A program made the translations under genes and the position numbers. The notes under the pieces are model-generated. The model was not told where the DNA came from. It saw only the letters and a list, made by a program, of their open reading frames with translations, and made no database searches. A DNA stretch of 64,000 nucleotides from positions 419,896 through 483,895 of the forward strand of contig NZ_CAHJXN010000002.1 of the NCBI RefSeq assembly GCF_903645285.1. Reading direction: 5' to 3'. Within the stretch, counting starts at the first letter, position 1. Every line of letters begins with the position of its first letter. The stretch comes from Streptococcus thalassemiae (GTDB lineage Bacteria > Bacillota > Bacilli > Lactobacillales > Streptococcaceae). This document shows positions 36,739 through 48,502 of this stretch, piece after piece.

Positions 36739-37556
36739 TATGAATTCCCCACTAATTCTATCACATCCACATTATGAGTATCTGCACTCAATTTAACAGT
36801 TACTTCTCGTGTCAAATAGTCTGTACTATGCGTTGTGGCAACCACTTCACCTACAGGAATATCAGCAACGTTAAAGTTTCCTAATCCACCTGTTGTTACC
36901 TTATCGCCTGTACTAATATCGCTATTACTATTTAATTGACTAATTTTAAGAACTTCATTTTCCTTGTCGTAGCCAACAATAATTCCATAAATTGTAGTAG
37001 TGCCGTGTTGAATTTTAACAGAAATCTTATCAGCATTTTCCGTATTTGTCAGAAGGTTGACCATAGTAGAGTTGTCCTCCACTTTTGAAACACTCCCAAT
37101 CAAGCCACCATTTGCAATAGCTAACATGTTCTCAGAAGCACCTTTTGATCTACCTGCATCTAAGGTCAACTCCTGCTTCCAAGATACCGGAGAACGCATA
37201 ATAACATCTGCTGCTAAAGTCTTTGTGGCTTGCAATTTAGACTTCATATCAAGCAATTGGCGCAGTTGTTCATTTTCCGTCTTTAAACTTTCCGCCTCAT
37301 TTGATTTGACTTCTAACTGGTAAATCTGTTTCTTCAAACTTTCATTTTCATTATATGTTCGTGTCAAATGAGCCAAATCTGATTTGACAGAATCAAACCA
37401 CCGAAAAGGTTTTTGCACAACTCTATCAACCAATGAGATCCCATCTCCTAATTTTGTCACAATTGTACTTGAATAAGTCGTCGCTAAGAGAGCTGAGACA
37501 AGCAGAACAGTGACAAAAACAATAATGACATATTTTGATTTTTTAAAACGGTTCAT
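36738..37556 (-). CDS. mreC: rod-shape protein MreC
   Basis: 272 residues: one N-terminal transmembrane helix (about 9-29), coiled coil (about 60-110) and extracellular beta-barrel domain. Organises the peripheral peptidoglycan machinery together with MreD and the RodZ encoded nearby. Confidence 0.94.
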   Translation of the reverse strand: MNRFKKSKYVIIVFVTVLLVSALLATTYSSTIVTKLGDGISLVDRVVQKPFRWFDSVKSDLAHLTRTYNENESLKKQIYQLEVKSNEAESLKTENEQLRQLLDMKSKLQATKTLAADVIMRSPVSWKQELTLDAGRSKGASENMLAIANGGLIGSVSKVEDNSTMVNLLTNTENADKISVKIQHGTTTIYGIIVGYDKENEVLKISQLNSNSDISTGDKVTTGGLGNFNVADIPVGEVVATTHSTDYLTREVTVKLSADTHNVDVIELVGNS

Positions 37557-37614
37557 ATCCCTACCTTTATATCAAAAACTGTTACAGTAACTTTTTATCA
37601 ATTCCTGAAAGCTA

Positions 37615-38409
37615 CTAAGATTTTAAGAAAAATAAGCAACAACCAAGTACGATAATAACAAGAATAGTCAGCGTATCCTTTCGAGTCCATTTCAGTTGTC
37701 GGTATTGACTTCTACCTTTTCCACCCTGATAACCACGCGCTTCCATGGCGATAGCCAAGGAATCTGCACGTTTTAAACTTGTTGCAAAAAGAGGAATCAA
37801 AATAGGAATCATCGCCTTTACTTTTTGAACGATGCTTCCTTCACCAAAATCCACTCCACGCGCTTTCTGTGCATTCATAATCCGCGTCGTATCATCCATT
37901 AAGGTCGGAACAAAACGTAGACTCATGGACAGCATCAAACCAATTTCATGAACTGGAACTTTCACACGCTTTAAAGGTGCTAATAAAGCTTCGACAGCTG
38001 ATGCCAAACTTAAGGGCATGGTCGTTAAGGTTAACAAAGTTGAAAAGAAAATAATCAATACAAAACGACAAAAAATAATCCCAGCTTGTTGCAAAGCATA
38101 ATCTGTGATTCTCACAAACGAAAACTCAAATAACACATTCCCATTAGAAATGAAAAATAGTTGAAAAATAGTTGTGAAGGCAATCAAGAAAAACATAGAC
38201 TTCAAGCCCTGAATAAAAAATGAAAGAGATACTCCTGACAAGGCAATAAATATCCCTGTCGCTATAAAAAGAATTAGATTCGTCAAGGGATTATTAGCCC
38301 AAAAAACGATCAAAATTAGTAACATCATAGCAAGCAATTTGCTACGTGGATCCAATCGGTGAACAATCGAATCCCCTGGGATATAACGCCCCAAAATCAT
38401 ACTATCCAT
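37615..38409 (-). CDS. ecfT: ECF transporter transmembrane subunit EcfT
   Basis: 264 residues with multiple membrane helices and the two coupling motifs with Ala-Arg-Gly ([21 protein letters not shown]). Scaffold of the group II ECF vitamin/metal transporter that shares one energising module among several S components. Confidence 0.94.
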   Translation of the reverse strand: MDSMILGRYIPGDSIVHRLDPRSKLLAMMLLILIVFWANNPLTNLILFIATGIFIALSGVSLSFFIQGLKSMFFLIAFTTIFQLFFISNGNVLFEFSFVRITDYALQQAGIIFCRFVLIIFFSTLLTLTTMPLSLASAVEALLAPLKRVKVPVHEIGLMLSMSLRFVPTLMDDTTRIMNAQKARGVDFGEGSIVQKVKAMIPILIPLFATSLKRADSLAIAMEARGYQGGKGRSQYRQLKWTRKDTLTILVIIVLGCCLFFLKS

Positions 38410-39241
38410 TTAGCGACTCCTTGAACTCCTCTATCTTAATCGGTAATCGTTTAAATGACACGCCTCTATCAGCCAATCGTTTACAGAAAGCCGTAATCTT
38501 AGGTACTCCCAACTGCACTTCTTCCATAAAAACAACATCTTGAAAGACATCACTCGGTTTACCACCCTTAACCAAACGTCCCTTTTCCATTACATAGACT
38601 TGATTCGCATATTCAGCAACATCATCCATCAAATGCGTTACCAAGACGATGGTCATCCCTGACTGGTGGAGTTTTTTGAACAAATTCATCAACTCTTTTC
38701 TACCCAGAGGATCTAGGCCAGCTGTTGGCTCATCTAAGACTAATATAGCTGGCTCCATGGCAAGTATGCCTGCAATGGCAACACGTCTCATTTGTCCCCC
38801 TGACAACTCAAACGGACTGCGATTAAAAAGTGATTCATCAATTCCAACCAGAGCCAGTTTCTCACGCGCAATCTTCTCCGCATCTTCTTCAGAAACTCCA
38901 AAATTTTGCGGTCCAAAAGCAACGTCTTTCAAAACCGTTTCTTCAAAAATCTGATTTTCAGCAAACTGAAATACCAAGCCAACCTGTTTTCTAATTTGAC
39001 GAATATCTTTATTTTTAGAAGTCGAGGTGATTAAGGTATCAAAAACTCGCACACTCCCTTGACTTGGAACTAATAAACCATTTAATAGTTGTAAAATAGT
39101 TGATTTGCCACTACCTGTATGGCCAATTAAAGCCGTATAAGAACCATCTTCAATCGTCAAAGAAACATTCGACAAAGCTGCTGAAGCTAAGGGAGTCCCT
39201 TCTTGATATATAAAATTCACATTTTCTAGAGCAATTCCCAT
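38402..39241 (-). CDS. ecfA2: ECF transporter ATPase EcfA2
   Basis: 279-residue ABC ATPase: Walker [10 protein letters not shown], signature LSGGQMRRV, Walker [14 protein letters not shown]-loop VTHLMDD. Pairs with EcfA1; overlaps ecfT by 8 bases and ecfA1 by 16. Confidence 0.94.
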   Translation of the reverse strand: MGIALENVNFIYQEGTPLASAALSNVSLTIEDGSYTALIGHTGSGKSTILQLLNGLLVPSQGSVRVFDTLITSTSKNKDIRQIRKQVGLVFQFAENQIFEETVLKDVAFGPQNFGVSEEDAEKIAREKLALVGIDESLFNRSPFELSGGQMRRVAIAGILAMEPAILVLDEPTAGLDPLGRKELMNLFKKLHQSGMTIVLVTHLMDDVAEYANQVYVMEKGRLVKGGKPSDVFQDVVFMEEVQLGVPKITAFCKRLADRGVSFKRLPIKIEEFKESLNG

Positions 39242-40053
39242 AGCTTATCCTCTAGCTCACTTTCTGTCAAATAATTTTCAGGTAAATCATAGCCATTCTG
39301 GCTCAAAGAATGTTTTAATTGATTGGCAAAAGGATCGTCTAATCCAATTTGATCTAAATCATTTCGAGAGAAAAGTTCTCTTGGGCTACTAGTTGATTCA
39401 ATTTCCCCTTTTTTCATGACCAATACGCGGTCACTCATGGCAACTTCTTCCAAATCATGGGTAATAGAAATGACCGTCATATCATAGTCTTTCCGAATTC
39501 CCTGTACTGTCTCAATCAGTTCTCTACGCCCCTCAGGGTCCAACATACTCGTTGCTTCATCTAAGATTAAAATAGCTGGTCTTAGGGCTACAACGCCTGC
39601 AATGGCCACACGTTGCTTTTGGCCACCTGATAGACGCGCCGGCTCTCTCTTTTTAAAGTCTAACATGCCAACTAAAGCCAGAGCTTCTTCCACTCTCTTT
39701 TTCATTTCTTGACGAGAAAGGCCCTGATTTTCCAAACCAAAAGCAACATCATCTTCAACAGTCGCTCCAACAAATTGATTGTCTGGATTTTGAAAAACCA
39801 TACCGATTTGACGACGTATATTCCAAACATTTTCCTCAGTCAGCCGTTGGCCATCAATTACAATCTCTCCGGATTCTGCTTCCAGTAAGCCATCAATTAA
39901 GCGAACCGTCGTTGATTTACCACTACCATTATGCCCTACAATCGAAAGCCATTCTCCACGTTTCACGTGAAACGTAATATCTTTCACATCATAGTATTCC
40001 TGACTTTCCTTATAGCGAAAAGAAAGATTTTTTACATCAATTATTGATTTCAT
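39226..40053 (-). CDS. ecfA1: ECF transporter ATPase EcfA1
   Basis: 275-residue ABC ATPase: Walker [11 protein letters not shown], signature LSGGQKQRV, Walker [14 protein letters not shown] perfect parS site lies in its 5' part, coding TFHVKR at about residues 27-32. Start overlaps the pgsA stop by four bases. Confidence 0.94.
   Translation of the reverse strand: MKSIIDVKNLSFRYKESQEYYDVKDITFHVKRGEWLSIVGHNGSGKSTTVRLIDGLLEAESGEIVIDGQRLTEENVWNIRRQIGMVFQNPDNQFVGATVEDDVAFGLENQGLSRQEMKKRVEEALALVGMLDFKKREPARLSGGQKQRVAIAGVVALRPAILILDEATSMLDPEGRRELIETVQGIRKDYDMTVISITHDLEEVAMSDRVLVMKKGEIESTSSPRELFSRNDLDQIGLDDPFANQLKHSLSQNGYDLPENYLTESELEDKLWELL
39960..39973 (+). other. parS site inside ecfA1
   Basis: Perfect palindrome GTTTCACGTGAAAC, the core of the Firmicute parS consensus bound by ParB. 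About 21.7 kb from dnaA. Confidence 0.92.
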
Positions 40054-40595
40054 TTCGAACCAAATGTCCCTTTAAATACATAAGCACTACCCTTGAAATA
40101 ATCATAGCCAGAGTAGATAGTGAAAAACAAGGCTACATAAAGTAGAACTTGACCAAGCAAAGTCCAATGTAATAGCAAGAAAATAATGGCAAACATCTGA
40201 CTGAAAGTTTTAATTTTTCCAGGCATTGCCGCTGCTAAAACCGTTCCGCCAGTTTCAACCAGTAAAAGCCTTAAACCTGTCACAGCCAACTCACGACAGA
40301 TGATTACTGCAACAATCCAAGCAGGAGCCATACCTAACTCAATCAGCATAATAAAAGCCGACATAACTAGTAGTTTATCCGCCATAGGATCTGCAAATTT
40401 ACCGAAATTACTGACTACATTCCATTTACGAGCTAAATATCCATCTAAATAGTCGGTAATACTGGCAACAGCAAAGATAATAGCTGCCACTATATGACTC
40501 TCTGTCGAATTTCCTATCGTTAAAACAAAGATAAAAATAGGTATAAAGAGAATTCGACCTATTGTTAAGAGATTGGGAATTTGTTCTTTTTTCAT
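40050..40595 (-). CDS. pgsA: CDP-diacylglycerol-glycerol-3-phosphate 3-phosphatidyltransferase
   Basis: 181 residues, membrane helices, with the full CDP-alcohol phosphotransferase motif D-x2-DG-x2-AR-x8-G-x3-D-x3-D (ITDYLDGYLARK...GKFADPMADK). Makes phosphatidylglycerol phosphate. Confidence 0.95.
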   Translation of the reverse strand: MKKEQIPNLLTIGRILFIPIFIFVLTIGNSTESHIVAAIIFAVASITDYLDGYLARKWNVVSNFGKFADPMADKLLVMSAFIMLIELGMAPAWIVAVIICRELAVTGLRLLLVETGGTVLAAAMPGKIKTFSQMFAIIFLLLHWTLLGQVLLYVALFFTIYSGYDYFKGSAYVFKGTFGSK

Positions 40596-40605
40596 TCGTT
40601 TTTCC

Positions 40606-41439
40606 TTAATTTTTAGTAAAGGTTACAGTGATTTGTCCAGTCTGAGCTGTTAATTTCGATAAATCAACAGTCTGATTATCTACTGTCAAAGCAACACCTT
40701 TTACAACACCTAACGTAATGGTTACAGGATTTTTTGTTGCAACTGTTGCTTCTGCACTTTTCTTCTCTGGCGATAAGGTTACACCGCCCTCAAGTTCGCT
40801 TTCTGAAATGCTGACCCAACTTGTAACATCTGAAACTGCCAATTGCAATTTAACTGTTTCCTTACTTGTCTTATAAGCTATGTCTACATGATTTCCTTCG
40901 CCTGATACACTTATAGCTGATTCTACACTAGAAGAACTGCTAGATGAACTACTACTTGAGGAGTGGGGAACAGAGCTAGTTGAACTTGTTGATTGAACCA
41001 CACTGTAATTAGAAAGAGAAGGTCCCTCTGGTTGAGTTTGAATATAGTTCCAAACATAATAGGTCACAAAAATTAAAATCGATAAGGCAAAAAGGATAAA
41101 ATAAAATAAAGGTAAAAATGATGTTTTTTTCTTCTTTTTCTTACTTGAACGCCTACGACCTGTCAACTCGTCTTCATCAACATCTACTTCCTCATAAGTA
41201 ATCATACTCCCAGAATCATAAGCATCCAAAACAATTTGATCATCTAACTCAACAGCCCATGCATATTTTCTCAAGAAAGAACGCGTGTAAAAAGGACTTG
41301 GAAGTTGATCGAAATCGTCTGCTTCCATTGCTTCCAACATATCTAACTGGATTTCTGTCTTTTTCTGCAATTCATCTAAACTCAATCCCTGATTGATTCT
41401 AGCTAATCGTAAAACCTCACCAATTGTTTTTTTCCTCAT
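40606..41439 (-). CDS. rodZ: RodZ-like HTH membrane protein
   Basis: About 277 residues: N-terminal Xre/RodZ-type HTH (IGEVLRLARINQGLSLDEL), basic stretch (RRRSSKKKKKK), one transmembrane helix (about 105-128), a Ser-rich linker with a run of 12 serines, and an extracellular beta domain. The ATG at 41437-41439 fits spacing from AAGG better than the one three codons upstream. Cytoskeletal / wall-synthesis partner of MreCD. The poly-Ser linker is a likely length-variable tract. Confidence 0.88.
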   Translation of the reverse strand: MRKKTIGEVLRLARINQGLSLDELQKKTEIQLDMLEAMEADDFDQLPSPFYTRSFLRKYAWAVELDDQIVLDAYDSGSMITYEEVDVDEDELTGRRRSSKKKKKKTSFLPLFYFILFALSILIFVTYYVWNYIQTQPEGPSLSNYSVVQSTSSTSSVPHSSSSSSSSSSSSVESAISVSGEGNHVDIAYKTSKETVKLQLAVSDVTSWVSISESELEGGVTLSPEKKSAEATVATKNPVTITLGVVKGVALTVDNQTVDLSKLTAQTGQITVTFTKN

Positions 41440-41480
41440 ACTTGTCATCCCTTCTTTCTAGTGTCTATTATGATAGGTTA

Positions 41481-42764
41481 CTACGATGGGAATATTGTAA
41501 AATCAACTATGTCACCATCATCTATTAAGTGATGTCCTGCTTCAAGGACATCCTCTAAAGTAATTTCCTGTAAAATTTTCGGTAAATCAAAAATTGTCTC
41601 ACCATGTTCAAAAGCATCATATTGCGTTGCAATAAATTCAAGAGAGTTCATGCTACTGAAAAATTCTCCAAACATCTCTCTTTTGATAATATCTAAATGA
41701 TCCTCTGTAATATCTAAATCCTTTGTAAAATTACGAATGGCCTTCCTAAATTGATGAGATAAAGCAACTGGCTCTTTCGCATCCATTGTCAACATAACAA
41801 AATGAAAGCGACTTGTAACTTCAACTTCAAGAGATAAGGATGTGTCAATTTTACCTGATTCATATAATTTTTGAAAACGATCCGAAGTCCAACCAAACAT
41901 CATTGCAAACAATAATTTTAATAAAATATGATGTCGATAGCAATCCGCCTCAGCAACTTCTCGCTTACCTCTAACTCCAATCGCTAGTTTGGGAGAAGAT
42001 ACTTCCATTCTCATACTGTCTGTTTGCTTTACAGCCTGTAAAACAAATTTTTCTCTTACTACTTCCTGAACATCTAAATCTTTCCGTTCTTTTCTTTCAA
42101 AATAGTCCTGTACTTGATCCACATCAAAATTGCCAACTAAAAACAGAGACATGTTTACAGGTTTGTAAAACTTTGTAAAATTTTCTTGCAAATTCGTTAG
42201 ATAGATTTGGGAAATGGACTCCTCACTTCCAACTATATCAGTTGCTAAAGGAGTACCAGGATACAAATTCGCTAAGGTTGAAAAGAATAAACACGAATCT
42301 GGATCATCTTGATACATTTCTCGTTCTTGCTGGATAATATCCTGCTCTCTCAAAATGGAAGCTTCAGTAAAGTGTGCTGATGTTACCAATTCATCAAGTA
42401 AATCTAAATTCTCTAAGAGATAATCCGTCGATGAAAAAAGATAGTTTGTTTTTGTAAAGCTTGTAAAGGCATTGCTATCTGCACCTAGACTCGTAAAAGC
42501 TGACATCAAATCGCTAGAATCTTCTCTCTCAAATAATTTATGTTCAAGAAAATGAGCAATTCCTCCAGGATATTGTTTTACATCTCCGTCAACTTCTGTG
42601 ACAAGCGTATCTACCGAACCAAACTGAACAGTGACACTCCCGTAAACCTCTTTAAATTCCTTTTTAGGCATAAGAGCAACTGTCAATCCGTTGGCCAAAC
42701 GAGTTCGATAAACCATTTCTTTTACAGCTGGATAGTATTTTTCTTCAAAAACAACCTTTGTCAT
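41481..42764 (-). CDS. M16 family zinc peptidase (YmfH-like)
   Basis: 427 residues with the inverted zinc motif HFLEH (His71, Glu74, His75) after GGIAHFLEHKLFE, and the M16 two-domain plan. Likely forms a heterodimer with the next, motif-less paralogue, as in mitochondrial-processing-peptidase-type pairs. Substrate unknown. Overlaps the upstream gene by four bases. Confidence 0.88.
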   Translation of the reverse strand: MTKVVFEEKYYPAVKEMVYRTRLANGLTVALMPKKEFKEVYGSVTVQFGSVDTLVTEVDGDVKQYPGGIAHFLEHKLFEREDSSDLMSAFTSLGADSNAFTSFTKTNYLFSSTDYLLENLDLLDELVTSAHFTEASILREQDIIQQEREMYQDDPDSCLFFSTLANLYPGTPLATDIVGSEESISQIYLTNLQENFTKFYKPVNMSLFLVGNFDVDQVQDYFERKERKDLDVQEVVREKFVLQAVKQTDSMRMEVSSPKLAIGVRGKREVAEADCYRHHILLKLLFAMMFGWTSDRFQKLYESGKIDTSLSLEVEVTSRFHFVMLTMDAKEPVALSHQFRKAIRNFTKDLDITEDHLDIIKREMFGEFFSSMNSLEFIATQYDAFEHGETIFDLPKILQEITLEDVLEAGHHLIDDGDIVDFTIFPS

Positions 42765-44011
42765 TCTATTCCTTCCATAAAGTAAATCGCCTGTAGTTTC
42801 ACATTATTAGCTGCTCTACAAATAGCATCTTTGTCAACTTGCTCGAGTTTTGCAATCCAACCTTTAAAGTCTGCTGAAGATTTTCCAAGTAAAGCATTTT
42901 GATAAGCACGTTCAATCAATGAACTTTGATTATCTTGAGAAAGTAACAAAGACCGACGAATCATTTCTTTGGTCTGCTCTAACTCAAGCTCTGTAAAATA
43001 TCCTTTTTTTAAATCAATCAGTTGATTATTCATCATTTTACGAACCTGGTTACGATTCTCTCGATTGATACCAGCATACATCCTCAAGAATCCACTAAAC
43101 AAATCGAGCTGACTTGAAATAGTATAAGCCAATCCAGCATTTTCACGGACATTTGTAAAGAGTTTAGAATGAGCAAATTCACCAAGTAAACCATTCATTA
43201 CAATCATGGGTAAATGTTGCTCATCACCATATTCAGAAGAGCAATGATAACCTAATTCCAAAATGGATTGTCCCACATTTTTCCGAACCATACCTTCTTG
43301 TAGTATATTGGAATAAGGTTGACAATACTGAACCTTCACATCTCCTTTTCGACCTTTAAAGGCAAATGATTCTAATACATTTTGAATTTCAACCTCATTA
43401 AAATCACCCAGGAAAAAGAAATCTATTCGATCATTGGTCAAAAATTCTTGGAAACAAGAATAAGAACTTTGTGGAGTTTCAGCTAAAATACGATTTCGTA
43501 AATCACTATATTCCAATTGAAGACGTTCATCATAAAAAAATAATTTATCCAATTCTTTATGTGCGAAATAAAAAGAATCATCCATATCAGCTGCTAAACT
43601 TGCTAGCAATTGTTTTTTCTCAATTTCAAATAAGACCGAATCAAAGCCATTATCAACTACTACGGGTGAAAAAAGAGTTTCTTTTACAAATTCCAAAACC
43701 TGAGAAGTTAGAACATTTTTCCTACTTAAAAACTCATCACGAACATAGGTAAATGTCAATTCTACAATGTGACTTTGCCCTCTTCTGAAACAATTGGTTG
43801 ACATATCTGTACCGTATAGACTGGCCAAATGTCTTCTCAAATTTTGAGAAGTGGGATACATCTGATTAGCAGTCTCTAGCATACTCGCACTCAACATGCG
43901 ACCTGCAATCGTATCAAGGGATAATGGAGCGGTAAAACGCACGGTGATTTTGTTCGTTTTAAACTTTTTTGATTGGATAAAATGTGTTGAAATTCCATGC
44001 ACTAACTCCAT
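42761..44011 (-). CDS. M16 peptidase-like protein without zinc motif (YmfF-like)
   Basis: 416 residues similar in plan to the previous protein but with MLETANQMYPTS where HxxEH is expected, so it cannot bind zinc in the same way. It is probably the non-catalytic partner. Starts with ATG after AAGGAGG; first gene of the pair. Confidence 0.85.
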   Translation of the reverse strand: MELVHGISTHFIQSKKFKTNKITVRFTAPLSLDTIAGRMLSASMLETANQMYPTSQNLRRHLASLYGTDMSTNCFRRGQSHIVELTFTYVRDEFLSRKNVLTSQVLEFVKETLFSPVVVDNGFDSVLFEIEKKQLLASLAADMDDSFYFAHKELDKLFFYDERLQLEYSDLRNRILAETPQSSYSCFQEFLTNDRIDFFFLGDFNEVEIQNVLESFAFKGRKGDVKVQYCQPYSNILQEGMVRKNVGQSILELGYHCSSEYGDEQHLPMIVMNGLLGEFAHSKLFTNVRENAGLAYTISSQLDLFSGFLRMYAGINRENRNQVRKMMNNQLIDLKKGYFTELELEQTKEMIRRSLLLSQDNQSSLIERAYQNALLGKSSADFKGWIAKLEQVDKDAICRAANNVKLQAIYFMEGIE

Positions 44012-44143
44012 GATTTACCTCCTTATATACAGACTTCTATTATATCACGAAAACCTGAAATTTTCTTGTTCTCTGTAACACTTTTGAAATAAAAATCGCT
44101 TACATTACTCCCTGTTTCTCTCACTATTTTTAGGAAAATATGG

Positions 44144-44149
44144 TATAAT
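44144..44149 (+). promoter_or_regulatory. yaaA-recF promoter -10
   Basis: Extended -10 TGGTATAAT (TATAAT 44144-44149), 20 bases before the ATG, which follows GAGGTG. Confidence 0.75.
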
Positions 44150-44169
44150 ACCAAAGATTGAGGTGAATT

Positions 44170-44538
44170 ATGGAATACAAATTATTTGAAGAATTTATTA
44201 CCCTCCAAGCACTACTCAAAGAACTTGGAATTACACATAGCGGAGGAGCTATTAAATCCTTTCTCTCTGAACATTCTGTTTACTTTAATGGGGAATTAGA
44301 GAGTCGTCGTGGTAAAAAACTTCGTATTGGCGATAAGGTTGACATCCCTGACATGAACATTGACATCTTGTTGACACAACCTACTTCTGAAGAACAGGAT
44401 GAATACCAAGCTGATAAAGTTGAAAAAGAACGAATCGCTAAACTCGTTAAAGAGATGAATAAGGGAGTAAAAAAAGACAACTCGAAACCTGATTCATCAC
44501 CCAAAAGCAGACAAGCTCCGCGATTCCCTGGTAGATAA
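44170..44538 (+). CDS. yaaA: S4-domain RNA-binding protein YaaA
   Basis: 122 residues: N-terminal S4-type RNA-binding domain ([43 protein letters not shown]) and a basic, disordered tail. Always next to recF in streptococci; may bind ribosomal RNA. Two bases separate it from recF. Confidence 0.9.
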   Translation: MEYKLFEEFITLQALLKELGITHSGGAIKSFLSEHSVYFNGELESRRGKKLRIGDKVDIPDMNIDILLTQPTSEEQDEYQADKVEKERIAKLVKEMNKGVKKDNSKPDSSPKSRQAPRFPGR

Positions 44539-44540
44539 TC

Positions 44541-45632
44541 ATGTGGCTACAAAACCTATATCTCAAGACTTTTCGTAATTACAAAGAGACGAAAATAGAC
44601 TTTAATCCTAAATTGAATGTCTTTTTGGGACGGAATGCACAAGGAAAAACAAACATGTTAGAGGCTATCTATTTTTTAGCCTTAACGCGTAGTCATCGAA
44701 CTCGAACAGATAAAAATCTCATTCATTTTGATGAGGAACAACTTCATCTTTCAGGTCTCGTTCAGAAAAAAACTGGATTCATTCCCCTAGAAATAGAACT
44801 AACACAAAAAGGCCGGGTGACAAAAGTTAATCATTTAAAACAGGCACGACTTTCAGATTACGTAGGACACATGAATGTTGTCTTATTTGCTCCTGAAGAT
44901 TTACAACTAATTAAAGGAGCGCCTTCAGTTCGACGAAAATTCATTGATATGGAGCTTGGACAAATCAAGCCCATCTATTTATCAGATTTAACCAATTATA
45001 ACCATATTCTTAAGCAAAGAAACACTTATCTAAAATCAGCTCAAACAATAGATGAAACCTTCCTTTCAGTACTAGATGATCAGCTAGTTGATTATGGATG
45101 TCGTGTGATGAATCACCGCTTAGATTTCATAAAAAAACTAGAGCATTTTGGTCGTAAGAAACATTTTGAACTTTCTAATCAGATTGAAGAATTGTCAATA
45201 TCCTATCAATCTTCTGTAAAGATAACTGACAAAGAAGACTTATCAGAATCTTTCAAAATTGCTTTAGAAAAAAGTAGATCCAGAGATTTATTTAAAAAGA
45301 ATACTGGTGTCGGTCCTCATCGAGATGACATTTCTTTTTATATAAATGGGATGGATGCTAGTTTCGGAAGTCAAGGTCAACATCGTAGTCTCGTCCTCTC
45401 GATAAAATTAGCAGAAATCGAATTAATGGAAAGCATTACTACAGAATCTCCAATATTACTGCTTGACGATGTTATGAGCGAACTTGACAACACTAGACAA
45501 CTAAAATTATTAGAAACGATTTCTCATTCAATCCAAACCTTTATCACAACAACCAGCTTAGATCATCTTCAAAATCTGCCAAAAAATCTAAGTATCTTCA
45601 CTATTCAGGATGGTAAAGTTTTTGTAAATTAA
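44541..45632 (+). CDS. recF: DNA recombination/repair protein RecF
   Basis: 363 residues of the SMC-like RecF family: Walker [10 protein letters not shown] (about 30-38), signature FGSQGQHRS and Walker [12 protein letters not shown]. Helps load RecA on gapped DNA. Here it is separated from dnaN, as usual in streptococci. Confidence 0.96.
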   Translation: MWLQNLYLKTFRNYKETKIDFNPKLNVFLGRNAQGKTNMLEAIYFLALTRSHRTRTDKNLIHFDEEQLHLSGLVQKKTGFIPLEIELTQKGRVTKVNHLKQARLSDYVGHMNVVLFAPEDLQLIKGAPSVRRKFIDMELGQIKPIYLSDLTNYNHILKQRNTYLKSAQTIDETFLSVLDDQLVDYGCRVMNHRLDFIKKLEHFGRKKHFELSNQIEELSISYQSSVKITDKEDLSESFKIALEKSRSRDLFKKNTGVGPHRDDISFYINGMDASFGSQGQHRSLVLSIKLAEIELMESITTESPILLLDDVMSELDNTRQLKLLETISHSIQTFITTTSLDHLQNLPKNLSIFTIQDGKVFVN

Positions 45633-45646
45633 AATTGACAACATTG

Positions 45647-45679
45647 TAAAAGAACTCCTGTTTCCACGGGAGTTCTTTT
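45647..45679 (+). terminator. bidirectional terminator recF/guaB
   Basis: AAAAGAACTCC / GGAGTTCTTTT stem between convergent genes, with A and T tracts on both sides. Confidence 0.88.
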
Positions 45680-45689
45680 CATTGTTTTT

Positions 45690-47246
<1,557 letters not shown>

Positions 47247-47271
47247 TCAAATGTTACAGGGGTAAATAAAC

Positions 47272-48297
47272 TTAGTTAAAGTAATGAAGTCCCATTGCTC
47301 CTTTAACTTCAGATAGGGTTTGACCCGCAACTTCACGCGCTCTTTCACTACCTTTTTGAAGCATATTATAAACTTCTCCCATATCCTTAGCAAATTCGAT
47401 ACGGCGCTCACGAATAGGACCCAGTTCACGTTCTAATATTTCAAGTAGATAACGCTTGGTCTTCACATCACCAAGACCACCTCGTTGATAATGTTCTTTC
47501 ATTTCAGCAATTTCTTGAGCATCTTCTGGGCGACCAAAAACATCTAGATAATGGAAAACCATATTTCCTTCAATTTTACCTGGATCTTCCACTCGAATAT
47601 GATCTGGATCTGTATACATACTCATCACTTTTTTACGCAAAGTATCCGCATCATCAGCTAAATAAATACCGTTATTAAGTGATTTAGACATTTTAGCATT
47701 TCCATCCAAACCAGGCAAACGCCCTGCTCTCTCATTTTCTGGATAAATACCTTCTGGTTCCACCAAGACATCACAGTTATACGCATTATTAAAAGAACGA
47801 ACAATCTCGCGAGTTTGCTCAATCATTGGTTTCTGATCTGTCCCAACAGGAACATAATTAGCTTTGAAAGCAGTAATGTCAGCTGCTTGAGCGATTGGAT
47901 AAACCAAAAATCCCGTTGGAATACTTTCTCCAAATCCCTTTTGAGCAATCTCTGTTTTTACTGTCGGATTTCGTTCCAAACGAGCTAGTGACACCAAATT
48001 CATATAATACATAGACAACTCAGCTAATTCTGGAATTTGACTTTGAATAAAGATAGTTGATTTATTCGGATCCAATCCAACTGCAAGATAATCCAAAGCC
48101 ACATTTCCAATAGACTCTACAATGGTTTGAGGATCTTTGGCGTGATCTGTCAAGGCTTGTTGGTCAGCCAAGAACACAAACATGTCATACTTATCCTCTT
48201 CCTGTAATAATACTCGATTTTTGAGACTTCCAACATAATGTCCAATATGCAATTTGCCTGTTGGACGGTCTCCTGTTAAAATAATGGGTTTAGTCAT
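47272..48297 (-). CDS. trpS: tryptophanyl-tRNA synthetase
   Basis: 341 residues: HIGH motif KLHIGHYVG and KMSKS motif [10 protein letters not shown] of class I synthetases. A longer frame begins at 48321, but the ATG at 48295-48297 follows AAGGAG. No T-box leader is visible upstream. Confidence 0.96.
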   Translation of the reverse strand: MTKPIILTGDRPTGKLHIGHYVGSLKNRVLLQEEDKYDMFVFLADQQALTDHAKDPQTIVESIGNVALDYLAVGLDPNKSTIFIQSQIPELAELSMYYMNLVSLARLERNPTVKTEIAQKGFGESIPTGFLVYPIAQAADITAFKANYVPVGTDQKPMIEQTREIVRSFNNAYNCDVLVEPEGIYPENERAGRLPGLDGNAKMSKSLNNGIYLADDADTLRKKVMSMYTDPDHIRVEDPGKIEGNMVFHYLDVFGRPEDAQEIAEMKEHYQRGGLGDVKTKRYLLEILERELGPIRERRIEFAKDMGEVYNMLQKGSERAREVAGQTLSEVKGAMGLHYFN

Positions 48298-48444
48298 TTT
48301 GTTCTCCTTCGACATAGTCACTTCAATTATAGCATTTTTTTAATGAAATAACCGCAATTTATTAAAATAAATCAACCTTGCTATTTACTGCTTTTTGTAA
48401 AGAGAGTTGTAAACATAATTTACACAAAATTGACAGATAAAAAT

Positions 48445-48473
48445 TTGAATATTTCCGTATTTTCTAGTAGAAT
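48445..48473 (+). promoter_or_regulatory. promoter of the ABC-F gene
   Basis: TTGAAT (48445-48450), 17 bases, TAGAAT (48468-48473). Confidence 0.72.
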
Positions 48474-48502
48474 AAATATATTACACATATAGGAGAAAAA
48501 CA

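Noticed and set aside
40900-41000. Serine codon run in rodZ as a phase-variable repeat
   Set aside because: The codons are mixed (TCA, AGT, TCT), so simple slippage is less likely; only length variation is plausible.
48298-48444. T-box riboswitch for trpS
   Set aside because: No specifier hairpin, T-box sequence or terminator could be found.
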